Assembly (NCBI GenBank): GCA_015657435.1
Contig: JADLKH010000004.1
Span: 665,742-691,797, forward strand
Direction of reading: 5' to 3'
From: Synergistales bacterium
GTDB taxonomy: Bacteria > Synergistota > Synergistia > Synergistales > 79-D21
DNA length: 26,056 nucleotides
The translations under genes and the position numbers were made by a program. Below are positions 1 to 8,045 of the stretch, piece after piece. The notes beneath the pieces were generated by a model. That model saw only the letters and a list, made by a program, of their open reading frames with translations. It did not search any database and had not been told where the DNA came from. Each line of letters begins with the position of its first letter. Position 1 is the stretch's first letter.

Positions 1-237
1 GGGGTTCCCGCGATGCCGGGGTCGAACCTCATGCTGGCCAAAAGTGGGGCCGGCTGGGTCATCGGGGCGCCGGCCTGCGCGGCCCATGACGAACGGACGG
101 CCCTGGACCGTCTCCTGATCGCGCTGTTCGCGGGACTTGGGGAAGAGCTCGACGTGAAAGCCTGGGGAGTGGGGGGCCTGTGCTCCCGTTGCCGGGTTTG
201 CATCTTTCCTGACTGCGATTTCGCAAGGCTACCATGA
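1..237 (+). CDS. Molybdopterin-binding protein, C-terminal fragment (cut by left edge)
   Basis: The frame is open from base 1 and stops at 235-237, so only the last 78 codons are present. The visible protein reads G-V-P-A-M-P-G-S, then a GGWVIGAPAC-like stretch (here AGWVIGAPACAAHD), then a Cys-rich tail with CSRCRVCIFPDCDF. From memory, a VP-MPGS segment, a GAPAC-x2-HD segment and a terminal CxxC-x-FP-C cluster occur at the C-terminus of MoeA/MogA-fold molybdopterin-binding proteins of anaerobes. The role would be molybdenum or tungsten cofactor handling in the cytoplasm. The N-terminal catalytic part lies outside the window, so the exact subfamily is uncertain. No terminator was recognised directly after the stop. 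Confidence 0.6.
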   Translation, partial: GVPAMPGSNLMLAKSGAGWVIGAPACAAHDERTALDRLLIALFAGLGEELDVKAWGVGGLCSRCRVCIFPDCDFARLP

Positions 238-529
238 TCTTCCGTCTTTGAGGGCGTAAACAGTCTATCGGAGTGGGAGTGTCTGTTTCGGCCAATACTG
301 AAGAGTGATCAGGATTTCTCTAACCTGTGATGCCTTCAGGAGTGGGAAAGTCGGAGCAGCAACTCTTGCTAAGGATAATAAAAAGCGATTACTGCAGATA
401 ATTTGTAATCCAATTCGTTGGAGAGCTTCGCAAATCCAACCTGCTATGGAGGATAATTTTTTAAACGCCGTCGTTGTAAGGATTTAGGGATAGAGGCATG
501 GTTCTTCGACTAAAAATCAACCGGGCCAC
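238..529. other. Gene-poor stretch before the tRNA remnant
   Basis: No convincing gene was found. A 60-codon frame at 305-487 has no good ribosome binding site, no recognisable motif and more AT-rich codons than its neighbours. The base composition is clearly lower in GC than the flanking genes. With the tRNA fragment just downstream, this could be leftover DNA from an integrated element, but no integrase or transposase piece is recognisable. Confidence 0.4.
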
Positions 530-564
530 GGGTCTATGGGGGTCGAGTCCCTCCTCCGGCACCA
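530..564 (+). pseudogene. 3' tRNA fragment (T arm, acceptor strand, CCA), tRNA-Leu-like
   Basis: Bases 537-564 resemble the last third of a tRNA: a G-rich strand at 538-542, loop bases GTCGAGT, a CCCTC strand, a 3' acceptor strand CTCCGGC at 554-560, discriminator A561 and CCA at 562-564. The T loop is one T short of the normal TTCRANY form. A matching 5' acceptor strand (GCCGGAG) with D and anticodon arms is not found at the proper distance upstream. A GCCGGAG/CTCCGGC acceptor is typical of some bacterial tRNA-Leu genes, so that identity is a guess. The piece and its terminator look like the 3' end left at an integration site or by gene decay. Confidence 0.45.
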
Positions 565-579
565 TGGGACCCTTTTCAA

Positions 580-620
580 GGGAATCCTCGATTGTTAAAT
601 CGAGGATTCCCTAATTTTTT
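580..620 (+). terminator. Strong intrinsic terminator after the tRNA fragment
   Basis: A perfect 13-bp inverted repeat has its left arm at 580-592 (GGGAATCCTCGAT) and right arm at 599-611, with a 6-base loop and the T-rich run TAATTTTTT after it. The placement 16 bases after a CCA end is what a tRNA gene terminator would show. Confidence 0.85.
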
Positions 621-750
621 GCATGAATAGTCGCCGAGCGCATGTCGGGGGCATAGGCTAAAGCAATGAAAGACCGTAAAAAACCAGGCGATCTCACGTT
701 AAAGTGGAGGTTGGTCTGGATAGGTCGACGAAATAGATAAAAAGAGCACG

Positions 751-882
751 ATGGCGAATATAAAGATTAATGAAGATGAGGCTCGACATTCATTCCGCTT
801 GTCGCCTAAGATAAGAAGTAATTCAATAATCCTGCAGCGTGATGATCAATCCAACTCGAAGAGGGAAGGTGTTGCCGGATGA
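751..882 (+). CDS. Possible 43-residue ORF overlapping the beta-helix gene start
   Basis: This frame opens with ATG at 751 (protein begins MANIKINEDEARHSF) and closes with TGA at 880-882. The stop shares bases with the ATG at 879 of the beta-helix gene in an ATGA arrangement that often couples translation. Only a weak purine run (AAAAGAG) precedes the start, and the protein is charged with no recognised domain. It may be a leader ORF or the start of a decayed gene, and chance is a real alternative. Confidence 0.22.
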   Translation: MANIKINEDEARHSFRLSPKIRSNSIILQRDDQSNSKREGVAG

Positions 883-2198
883 AGGGTCTTTATTGCAGGA
901 ATGCGGCCTTGTTTGTCTTGCTGGTGTTTGGCCTGGTCCTGGTTTTTGGCGGGGTTTCGATGGCAGCCACGATTACGGTCGACCCTACGACAGACGCCGC
1001 TGCAATCAGCAGCGTGATCAATGCCGCGACCGATGGCGACACGATTGTCTTCAACGATGGTGATTATTATCTGGACGGTGTCATATCCGTCCAGAAAAGC
1101 GGCCTGACCCTGCAGTCACAGACCAGGGGCGGGGCGAAGCTGTACCGCGACAGCGATTGTGTCTTCAGGATCGAAGTGGACTGCGCAATCACGATAGACG
1201 GTTTTTACTTGGAAAGCGTAGATGGCAATGCGGAAGAGGGGATCTGGCATGAGGGGGATGCCCCTTCCGGCCCTGTGACGATAACAAACAACGTGTTCGT
1301 CGGATTTTATCAGTATGCAATTGATGCCCTTTTCGGTACAGCATCCCAGGTTCTTACGATCACGGGCAACACGTTCAGGAATTGTTACGAAGGCCCTTAC
1401 CTGGGGATAGAGGGATGGACGGTCAACATCTCCGATAACGAGTTCGAGGACTGCGCGTACGGGATAGAAATCGGATCCTTCACTCCCTGTGGTTCGGAAA
1501 ACGTGAAAATAACGGGCAATACGATCACCGCTTCGGCTGGCTCGGGATGTTCTTACGGGATTTACCTTGAGGATGCAGGCGGCGGGGCAACCGTGGAAAT
1601 TTCGGGAAACACGATCGAGGGAGATTACGAACACGGGATTTTTTTCAGTACAATCGGGGACGATGGGACAAACCGTTCGACGACCCTCGTTGAAAAAAAC
1701 CGGGTTTCGGTGACGGGTACCGGCCTTCACTTCGGGGAGTTGTTCGCAAATGCTCCCGGTGACCTGACGGTCCGCTACAACACGATCGAGACGAATGCCG
1801 ACGACAACGAAGTCAGCGGGATCTACATCGATGCCTTTAACAATGCGGATTCGACGGTCTCCTTCAGGGACAACAACATCATCGGAGACACGGACGCGGC
1901 ATCCTGGGGATTTGCCACGATGGCCACTGTGCTGATCGACGCGCAGGGAAACTGGTGGGGCGATGCCAGCGGCCCCTATGACGACAAAGCTTTGCCCGGA
2001 ACTCCGGATTACAGCAATCCGGAAGGGCGGGGCAAGAAGGTCACTTCCTATATCGACTACGCGAACTGGCGAACGACGGCCTGGGAGGAAGAGGATGATG
2101 CGTCCGATTCCAGCAGCGGCTGCAACACCGGCATTCCGAACCTGATGTTCCTGCTGTTGCTGGCCCCGATGGGACTGCTGCTGAGGAAGTTCAGGTAG
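879..2198 (+). CDS. Exported right-handed beta-helix protein with Synergist-CTERM sorting signal
   Basis: The 439-residue protein has an N-terminal signal peptide (basic start, hydrophobic residues about 9-25, likely cut near VSMA-A at 29). About residues 60-340 hold repeated Gly-Asn-x-[IF] turns such as ITGNTF, ISDNEF and VEISGNTIEG, typical of parallel beta-helix (PbH1/NosD-like) folds. A GNWWGDASGPYDD motif near 363 is common at the end of such domains. The last 27 residues are SSSGCNTG, a hydrophobic span and LLRKFR, matching the Synergist-CTERM surface-anchoring layout. A GAGGGAAGG ribosome site at 861-869 supports the ATG at 879. The likely role is a surface or carbohydrate-binding protein; the ligand is unknown. 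A terminator follows, so the gene is probably transcribed alone. Confidence 0.85.
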   Translation: MKGLYCRNAALFVLLVFGLVLVFGGVSMAATITVDPTTDAAAISSVINAATDGDTIVFNDGDYYLDGVISVQKSGLTLQSQTRGGAKLYRDSDCVFRIEVDCAITIDGFYLESVDGNAEEGIWHEGDAPSGPVTITNNVFVGFYQYAIDALFGTASQVLTITGNTFRNCYEGPYLGIEGWTVNISDNEFEDCAYGIEIGSFTPCGSENVKITGNTITASAGSGCSYGIYLEDAGGGATVEISGNTIEGDYEHGIFFSTIGDDGTNRSTTLVEKNRVSVTGTGLHFGELFANAPGDLTVRYNTIETNADDNEVSGIYIDAFNNADSTVSFRDNNIIGDTDAASWGFATMATVLIDAQGNWWGDASGPYDDKALPGTPDYSNPEGRGKKVTSYIDYANWRTTAWEEEDDASDSSSGCNTGIPNLMFLLLLAPMGLLLRKFR

Positions 2199-2230
2199 AA
2201 AAGGCTGAGAAAAAGGTCATAGATGCGGCC

Positions 2231-2260
2231 AGGGGGGCCTCTCTTGGGGGGTCCCTTTTT
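2231..2260 (+). terminator. Intrinsic terminator after the beta-helix gene
   Basis: An AGGG(G)..CCTC left arm and GGGG..TCCCT right arm pair around a TCTT loop with a small internal mismatch, followed by TTTTT at 2256-2260. It lies about 30 bases after the stop. Its loop region resembles that of the terminator at 4853. Confidence 0.7.
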
Positions 2261-2365
2261 CATCTCTTAGGAGAGTGGTAAATGTTCGGATTTGTCGACG
2301 GAAGAAACAGGGCGGGTGAAGATTAATGAGAGTGAATTTGGAAGTGGCGAGGGGGCGGAAGGATC

Positions 2366-3247
2366 TCATGACATCTTGAAAGCGTTTCCGATTCTCCTCG
2401 CAATCTCTGCCGTGGCGGGACTCAACAGTTTTTGCCGGTGCGCAACGAGCATTGCGCGAGGAAGGGGTTCGTTATCGGGAAAATCCCAGGGGCGCAAGTC
2501 CAATTTTCCTTCACTATTTTCCCGTCGAATTGCACTCAAGGGTAGAAGAGAAACGCCCAGTCCCGAAATGACGAGTTCCTTCACTGCGGAGATGCTTCCG
2601 GCCTCGATAACCTTTGGTGTGATTCCCCAATCCCGGAAACGGTGTTCTGCCAGTCTTAAGTAAAGCTTCCCCCTGACATGGGCGATAAAATTTTCCCTGC
2701 CTAAAATTTCCTTGAAGGAGAGGTCGGCCAAAAGCCCTTTTTTGCCGATGAGATAGGTGGGTTCCTTTTTCGAAGCCAGGATTCTAAGGGGAGAGAGGTC
2801 TTGTCCTTCCATTCCGATGAAGACGCCAAGGTCGGCTTCCCCTTCACGGACCATGGCGGGGATTTCCGGGCATGAATGAACTTTGATGTTCAAACCGACT
2901 TCGGGGTAGTCTCCGGAAAATCTTTTTAGTTCGTTTGCCATCAGGATTGCCTCTGAAGCCGCGATGACGACGGTGGATTCCATGCGGCCCGAGAATCGAT
3001 ACATTGCGTTGGTGATGTTCTCCTGGGTCCTCAGCAGTTCTTTTGCATAGGGGAGCAATTCTAACGCGGCGGATGTCGGGACGTTCTGCCTGGAAAGCCT
3101 CTCGAATAGCTTGACCGAGAGGGCTTCCTCAAGGGCATGAATATGCGCGGTTATGCTGGATTGAGTGTAACCCAGGCATTCCGCGGCTTTGGTAAAGCTC
3201 CCTTCTTTCATGATGGTCAGGAATGTCCGTATGTGCTTGATCTCCAC
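2366..3247 (-). CDS. LysR-family transcriptional regulator
   Basis: The N-terminal 65 residues form a LysR winged helix-turn-helix: EIKHIRTFLTIMKEGSFTKA, then AECLGYTQSSITAHIHALEE. A periplasmic-binding-like effector domain fills the rest (about residues 85-290), giving a family-typical length of 293. I chose the GTG at 3247 because GAGGTGGGA lies 8 bases upstream and the protein then begins VEIKHIRTF as in relatives. The ATG at 3271 adds eight residues but has no ribosome site. It is divergent from the PLP decarboxylase at 3405, the usual position for a LysR protein controlling its neighbour, so it probably responds to an amino acid or amine. The effector cannot be read from the sequence. 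Confidence 0.9.
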   Translation of the reverse strand: MEIKHIRTFLTIMKEGSFTKAAECLGYTQSSITAHIHALEEALSVKLFERLSRQNVPTSAALELLPYAKELLRTQENITNAMYRFSGRMESTVVIAASEAILMANELKRFSGDYPEVGLNIKVHSCPEIPAMVREGEADLGVFIGMEGQDLSPLRILASKKEPTYLIGKKGLLADLSFKEILGRENFIAHVRGKLYLRLAEHRFRDWGITPKVIEAGSISAVKELVISGLGVSLLPLSAIRRENSEGKLDLRPWDFPDNEPLPRAMLVAHRQKLLSPATAEIARRIGNAFKMS

Positions 3248-3271
3248 GCCGCTTTTCCCACCTCGAGACAT

Positions 3272-3404
3272 ACTTCAAAAAAAATGAAATAAGAATCCAG
3301 ACATAGCAATTTTACAACACCATGCCCGGCAGGTAAGCTCCCCCTTGGGGTGGGTCGAGTGGTCGATAGGCTCTTTTTACCTTATTCGACAGGGGAGGAT
3401 AAGC
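3272..3404. promoter_or_regulatory. Divergent control region between LysR gene and decarboxylase
   Basis: An AT-rich spacer holds a dyad TTCA-N7-TGAA at 3274-3288. The dyad contains a T-N11-A core of the kind bound by LysR proteins and lies just upstream of the regulator's start. The decarboxylase has a clear ribosome site AGGGGAGGA at 3391-3399. No confident -35/-10 pair was assigned. Confidence 0.4.
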
Positions 3405-4823
3405 ATGCCGCAGGCAAAAATGGAAGGGAGCAGTGTTTCAGAAATTCTTCGAGCGCATTCAAAAGATTGGGGTTTGTTCGAGAGGGCCAAGGACTATGCC
3501 TTGGATTATATGGGCAGGGTTTCGGATCGCCCTGTCTACCCCGCAAAGGAAGCGATTGAAGCGCTCCGGGTTTTTAAGGAGAAACTCCCCGACAATCCGT
3601 CCGATCCTTATGAGCTTTTGGAAAAGCTGCATCGGTTCGGGTCGCCTGCCACGGTTGCGCAAACGGGCGGGCGCTATTTCGGGTTCGTCAATGGCGGGGT
3701 GATCCCGGGGGCCCTGGCCGCAAGGTGGCTGACGGATTCCTGGGACCAGAACCCGGCGCTTTATGTGATGTCTCCGGTTGTGTCTGTACTTGAAGAAGTG
3801 TGCGAGGAATGGCTGGTGGAGTTACTGGGATTACCCGGGGGCACGGCCGCGGGCTTTGTTGGCGGATCGTCCACCGCGACACTCTGCGGATTGGTTGCAG
3901 GGCGTAATTTTCTCCTCCAGCAGGAGGGGTGGGATGTGTCTTCGAAGGGGCTTTTCGGTGCTCCGGAGATTCGTGTGGTCGTCGGAGGAGGCGCTCACTC
4001 GACCGTCTATAAGGCCCTATCGATACTGGGTTTAGGAAAAGACCGCCTGCACAGGGTTCCGACAGATGAGCAGGGACGCATCAAACCTGAAGAAATGCCG
4101 GAGTTTGATCATGCAACTTTGTTGATCCTTCAGGCAGGCAACGTCAATTCGGGTTCATTCGATCCGTACAGCGAGATCTGCCATAAGGCGAAAAAGGCAG
4201 GGGCATGGACCCATGTTGACGGCGCGTTCGGACTCTGGGCGGGAGCTTCCGACAAGTTGAAATATTTGACTCGCGGGATGGAACTCGCGGATTCCTGGTC
4301 CGTGGATGCGCATAAGACCCTGAATGCTCCCTATGACAACGGGATTGTCTTGTGCCGCAACAGGGAGGCTTTGATCAACGCCTTGCACATGTCAGGGTCC
4401 TACATCATCTACAGCGAAAGCAGGGACGGCATGCTGTACACGCCGGATATGTCGAGACGGGCAAGGGCAGTGGAATTGTGGGCTTCCCTTGCCGCTCTGG
4501 GCCGATCAGGGGTATCGGAACTGGTTGAGGATTTGCATGGAAAGGCGGCCTATTTTGCAGACAAATTGCGGCAAGCGGGTTTCGAAATTTTAAATGACGT
4601 GTGTTTCAATCAGGTTCTTGTTTCCTGCGGTGACCAGGGGCTGACAAAGAGAACGCTGGGGTACATTCAGGAAACGGGAGAATGTTGGTGCGGCGGGGCA
4701 GAATGGAATCAAAGACCCATTATCCGGATAAGCGTATGTTCTTATAGAACGACCTTCCAGGATATCGACCGATCTGTCGACGCTTTCGTTCGTGCGAGAG
4801 ATAGGGCCGGGATGGAAAGTTGA
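3405..4823 (+). CDS. PLP-dependent group II amino acid decarboxylase
   Basis: The 472-residue protein belongs to the fold-type I glutamate/aromatic/diaminobutyrate decarboxylase family, which removes CO2 from an amino acid to give an amine. Visible PLP elements are GGSSTATLCG (153-162), His198 in GGGAHST for ring stacking, Asp272 in HVDGAFGLWAG for the pyridine nitrogen, and Lys304 in SVDAHKTLNAPY for the Schiff base. The start at 3405 has AGGGGAGGA five bases upstream; an in-frame ATG at 3345 lacks one. The LysR gene is divergent and a terminator follows, so the gene is likely monocistronic and LysR-controlled. Substrate is not predictable by eye; aromatic amino acids, glutamate or diaminobutyrate are possible. 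It might supply amines or acid resistance in an amino acid fermenter. Confidence 0.88.
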   Translation: MPQAKMEGSSVSEILRAHSKDWGLFERAKDYALDYMGRVSDRPVYPAKEAIEALRVFKEKLPDNPSDPYELLEKLHRFGSPATVAQTGGRYFGFVNGGVIPGALAARWLTDSWDQNPALYVMSPVVSVLEEVCEEWLVELLGLPGGTAAGFVGGSSTATLCGLVAGRNFLLQQEGWDVSSKGLFGAPEIRVVVGGGAHSTVYKALSILGLGKDRLHRVPTDEQGRIKPEEMPEFDHATLLILQAGNVNSGSFDPYSEICHKAKKAGAWTHVDGAFGLWAGASDKLKYLTRGMELADSWSVDAHKTLNAPYDNGIVLCRNREALINALHMSGSYIIYSESRDGMLYTPDMSRRARAVELWASLAALGRSGVSELVEDLHGKAAYFADKLRQAGFEILNDVCFNQVLVSCGDQGLTKRTLGYIQETGECWCGGAEWNQRPIIRISVCSYRTTFQDIDRSVDAFVRARDRAGMES

Positions 4824-4852
4824 CCTTACGGGCCAAGCGTTTGCCGGTACAG

Positions 4853-4884
4853 GGGGACCCTCTCTTGAGGGGTCTCCTTTTTTT
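4853..4884 (+). terminator. Intrinsic terminator after the decarboxylase
   Basis: The stem GGGGACCCT (4853-4861) pairs with GGGGTCTCC (4869-4877, with G-T pairs) around a CTCTTGA loop and is followed by seven T bases. It begins 30 bases after the decarboxylase stop. Confidence 0.8.
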
Positions 4885-5040
4885 GATGGCTCCTCTCACT
4901 CGGCGGGTGAATGTGTGGGCAAGAAGGATTGTGATGATCAATGGGGGGAGCCCTGGGGAAGAAGGGCTGGAAGAATAGGTGGAATGAAACGCGTCAGCTG
5001 TATCAGGCTGGAGTGGGTTGAGAGGGGGAGCGGGAGAATT

Positions 5041-5433
5041 TCAGTCGTCAGGACCACCCTGAACGCTTAGGAAAAACCATTTTCCTCCTTTCTTTACGTG
5101 GATTTCAGTCCAGCGCCCGGTGACCTTCTTTTCCAGCCCGGTTCTGTCCATGACAAGGGCGGAATAGGTGTAATGCACGATACCGATCGATTCCTCGGTC
5201 ACGATCACTTTCAGCGGCTTCAGTGAGAACTCAAGGATGGCCTCGTCCGAGGCCGCGGCTTCAAGTGCAAAAGCCGGATCATGAGGTTCGGGAACGTTTG
5301 TTACCCAGCCGGAATACTTCGGGTGAAAGGCGGATTTGATCTCGTCGATTTTTCTATCCCTTGTCAACCTCCACAGTTCATTCACGCGTTCCCACAACTC
5401 GACTTCTTCAGTTGAGAAAGATAAGCCTGCCAC
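5041..5433 (-). CDS. SnoaL/NTF2-like small protein
   Basis: This 130-residue soluble protein has the pattern of the SnoaL/DUF4440 cone fold: an N-terminal helix (ELWERVNELWRLTRDRKIDE), a FHPKYSGWVTN strand segment, then strands including IGIVHYTYSALVMD, GRWTEIHVKKGGKWFFLSVQ. Such proteins bind small hydrophobic ligands or act as isomerases or cyclases; no specific reaction can be assigned. I chose the GTG at 5433 because AAAGGAGG (5441-5448) sits 7 bases upstream. The longer frame from 5475 begins with an ATG lacking such a site. It shares strand with the methyltransferase at 5669-6508, but a 235-base gap makes a common transcript uncertain. Confidence 0.7.
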   Translation of the reverse strand: MAGLSFSTEEVELWERVNELWRLTRDRKIDEIKSAFHPKYSGWVTNVPEPHDPAFALEAAASDEAILEFSLKPLKVIVTEESIGIVHYTYSALVMDRTGLEKKVTGRWTEIHVKKGGKWFFLSVQGGPDD

Positions 5434-5668
5434 CTTGTGTCCTCCTTTCCGGGAATCACCGTTAAAGTACATCAAAATCTTTGAAAAAAGGATCCTTTCT
5501 TCCGGATCCGGAGTCCCGACTCATTGAAGCCTGTTGAAGGGAGAATGGCCTTGTTGGGTGAGGACGAGTTCGCGGAGAGACGGCTGGCGCGATGTCTGAC
5601 TGACGGGGAAAGTGAAGGGGACGGACGGAGCGGGTGTTTGGGCGGAGCGGATAGGGGGGAAGCCTTAT

Positions 5669-6508
5669 TCAACTCCTCTTTGCCACGATGGCAAACTCTT
5701 TTTTGTCTGGTTTGTAGATTGAACCTGTGACGTCTCCCAGGATTTCCTCAACGAGCAAACCGTTCTCGTTAAATTCTTTTTCCAGGCTTTCCGGGTTGAA
5801 GTATTGCAGCCAATTATAGATCGTCCGGCTACGATCGGCTTCGACGATCGTATATTTGTCGAGAACGATTTTTTCCTCCGAGTACTTGAAGGTGTTCAGG
5901 AATCCGTAATATTTTTCAGGAGACCAAAACCCATCTAGCAGGTTCATGGAGTAGGTGGCCGTTTCCTCGCGGCTGTTGAATGCGGTTATCGAATAAACGT
6001 CAAGGAGAACCTTCCCCTCGGGCTGGAGCAAGGCGTGGAACTTTCTTAACAGGTTCTTTCTTTGAGAGGGGCTGAGAGCACAAAAATCACACATGATCAT
6101 GATGATCAGATCGAACCGGTCTTCGGTTGTGAAATCGAGGTAATTGCGGTTAACGTAGTTGATTTTGAGTCCTTCTTTTTGTGCAGCTTCTTTTCCGTGG
6201 CGAATGGATCTTTCTGAAAAGTCGATCCCCGTAACAATGGCTTTTTCTCTTGCCAGCCGATTCGCATACAGGCCCGGCCCGCAACCGAAATCGGCGATCT
6301 TGGTGAACTCATTGACCTGGAAACGCCGGACGATCCATTCAACAGACCGGTCGATGAATGCAGCCTTCCTTGACGAAACATCAATCGCTTCGTTCAAGTG
6401 GAAAGCCAGCATCCTTTCCGAAGTGTGTTCATCGTTCCACAAGTCTAGTGCGGTATAGACCTCGAAAGGGTTTGGGCGTCTGTTTATCTCTTCAAGTTTT
6501 TTGAACAT
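5669..6508 (-). CDS. Class I SAM-dependent methyltransferase
   Basis: The 279-residue protein has a Rossmann methyltransferase core. Motif I is IADFGCGPGLY at 71-81, the acidic residue binding SAM ribose is in VTGIDFSERS (Asp96), and a DLIIMIMCDFCAL strand and LQPEGKVLLDVYS motif follow. The chosen ATG at 6508 has GGAGG 9 bases upstream; the frame stays open to 6556 without a better signal. The substrate is unknown. The C-terminal part (WSPEKYYGFLNTFKYSEE, then RTIYNWLQYFNPESLEKEF) resembles small-molecule methyltransferases. It is divergent from the alcohol dehydrogenase gene, with about 280 bases between them that must hold promoters for both; no clear hexamers were identified. Confidence 0.85.
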   Translation of the reverse strand: MFKKLEEINRRPNPFEVYTALDLWNDEHTSERMLAFHLNEAIDVSSRKAAFIDRSVEWIVRRFQVNEFTKIADFGCGPGLYANRLAREKAIVTGIDFSERSIRHGKEAAQKEGLKINYVNRNYLDFTTEDRFDLIIMIMCDFCALSPSQRKNLLRKFHALLQPEGKVLLDVYSITAFNSREETATYSMNLLDGFWSPEKYYGFLNTFKYSEEKIVLDKYTIVEADRSRTIYNWLQYFNPESLEKEFNENGLLVEEILGDVTGSIYKPDKKEFAIVAKRS

Positions 6509-6788
6509 CGTGATAATCCTCCATTGATAGGCCCGTTCATATGATTGAAGCATCAAGGAAAAAGCGTGGCAATTCTCTAGAAGGCCTCACTAAAAACTGT
6601 CCTGTTTACCCCCGCGCCTCACACGCCCTCTCTCGATGCACCTGAACCCGCTCAAGGACAAAGTAGGGGAGTGTCAAAACCCTGGAATCGGGAACATAAG
6701 GGGAGGAGCTATACTCGAATGGGATGCAACGACTAATGTTTTGGCCTATATTTGCATCAAGGCTTTTTTATTTGAGGGGGGAATTTAT

Positions 6789-7940
6789 TTGAGTCTCACG
6801 AAGCCGTTCAGTTTCGAGCTTCCTACCCGGATTGAATTCGGGGCCGGAGTGTCTTGTGCCGTCGTAGACGTCCTGAAAGAGATGGGCAAGGAACGTCCGT
6901 TGGTTGTAACGGATCGAGGCCTGATCGCTGCGGGTATTTTCGACAAGATAAGAGCGCAGCTTGAAGGAAGCGGCGTGCAGTTCGCCGTTTTCAGCTCGGT
7001 AGAGGCGAATCCCAAGGATGGCAACGTGATGGAAGGCGCAGCCGCGGCGAGCTCGTTCGGGGCCGATTGCCTCCTTGCGATCGGCGGGGGAAGCCCCATC
7101 GATTGCGCCAAGGGAATCGGGATCATCGCCACGCACGGAGGGAAAATCAGGGATTACGAGGGAAGAACCTCCGTGGTGAAGGACATCCTCCCGATCGTTG
7201 CCATCCCGACCACCTCCGGAACGGGCAGCGAGGTCACGTTCAGCTCGGTGATCACCGATACCGCGAACAAGTTCAAGTTCAGCATACGGCACCCAAGGCT
7301 TGCGGCAAGAGTCGCCCTCTGCGACCCGGAACTGACGGCGTCGATGCCCCCGATGCTGACCGCCGCGACGGGTATGGATGCGCTTACCCACGCGATTGAA
7401 GGGTTTACCGCCATTCCGAGTGAGCCCATTGCCGATGCCTGCGCCCTTCAGGCGATCGAGTTGATCGTCCGGTACCTGCCCCGGGCAGTTCGCTCCGGAA
7501 GCGACATGGAGGCCAGAACGGGCATGCTCATGGGAAGCGTCCTGGCCGGGATCTCCTTTTCACATTCCGACGTGGCGGCGGTTCATTGCATAGCCGAGGC
7601 GCTCGGAGGGATGTACGATGCACCCCACGGGATGTGCAATGCCGTGGCTCTAGCCCCCGTCATGGACTTCAACATGCCGTATTGCCAGGAGCGGTACGCG
7701 AAGATCGCTGCGGCCATGGGGTACGGCTACGCAACGGACCAGGAGGGCGCCAGGAAGGCAGTGACGCATGTGGAGAGGCTGGCTGCCGAAGTGGGGCTTC
7801 CGTCGTTCCGTTCTCTTGGCGTGAGGGACGAAGACATGGAAACGATTGCGGAGAAATCCGTGAAAAACGGCAGCAACGCCAGCAATCCCAGGCCTATGGG
7901 GAAAAACGAGTACATGGAGCTGCTGAGGTCGATGAAATAG
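6789..7940 (+). CDS. Iron-type alcohol dehydrogenase (group III)
   Basis: The protein is an NAD(P)-dependent, metal-containing alcohol dehydrogenase of 383 residues, the usual family length. The nucleotide loop is GGGSPID (99-105), with PTTSGTGSEVT at 140-150. The metal ligands are all present: Asp197 and His201 in MDALTHAIEGF, His266, and His280 in YDAPHGMCNAV. I chose TTG at 6789 because GAGGGGGGA ends about 6 bases upstream and homologues begin near this FELPTRIEFG segment. The in-frame ATG far upstream (6636) would add 51 unlike residues. It is first in a likely three-gene unit with the cyclodeaminase homologue and the M20 homologue (gaps 105 and 74 bases). The reaction is probably reduction or oxidation of an aldehyde/alcohol from amino acid breakdown. 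Confidence 0.9.
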   Translation: MSLTKPFSFELPTRIEFGAGVSCAVVDVLKEMGKERPLVVTDRGLIAAGIFDKIRAQLEGSGVQFAVFSSVEANPKDGNVMEGAAAASSFGADCLLAIGGGSPIDCAKGIGIIATHGGKIRDYEGRTSVVKDILPIVAIPTTSGTGSEVTFSSVITDTANKFKFSIRHPRLAARVALCDPELTASMPPMLTAATGMDALTHAIEGFTAIPSEPIADACALQAIELIVRYLPRAVRSGSDMEARTGMLMGSVLAGISFSHSDVAAVHCIAEALGGMYDAPHGMCNAVALAPVMDFNMPYCQERYAKIAAAMGYGYATDQEGARKAVTHVERLAAEVGLPSFRSLGVRDEDMETIAEKSVKNGSNASNPRPMGKNEYMELLRSMK

Positions 7941-8045
7941 AAACAAAAAAGAGCCCAAGATGAGAGGTTCATGATCAAGGATGAACCGGAAAATCGCTTC
8001 GGGCTTTTTGGGAAGATAGCCATCGTTGAAAAGGAGGCGTTTGGC

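Noticed and set aside
305..487. 60-codon ORF in the gene-poor stretch
   Set aside because: It has no ribosome site, no motif and codon use unlike the surrounding genes.
238..564. tmRNA (ssrA) gene ending at the CCA
   Set aside because: The length is suitable and a GACTAA string occurs, but the acceptor strand has G instead of the U that forms the required G-U pair. No 5' GGGG..TTCGAC domain or ALAA-type tag frame was found.
480..564. Intact tRNA-Leu, possibly with a group I intron in the anticodon loop
   Set aside because: An ACTAAAAATC string resembles a tRNA-Leu(UAA) loop, but the 5' acceptor, the D arm and the conserved intron core sequences are absent.
1116..1730. 204-codon minus-strand ORF
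   Set aside because: It is the antisense frame of the beta-helix repeats, without start signal or recognisable protein.
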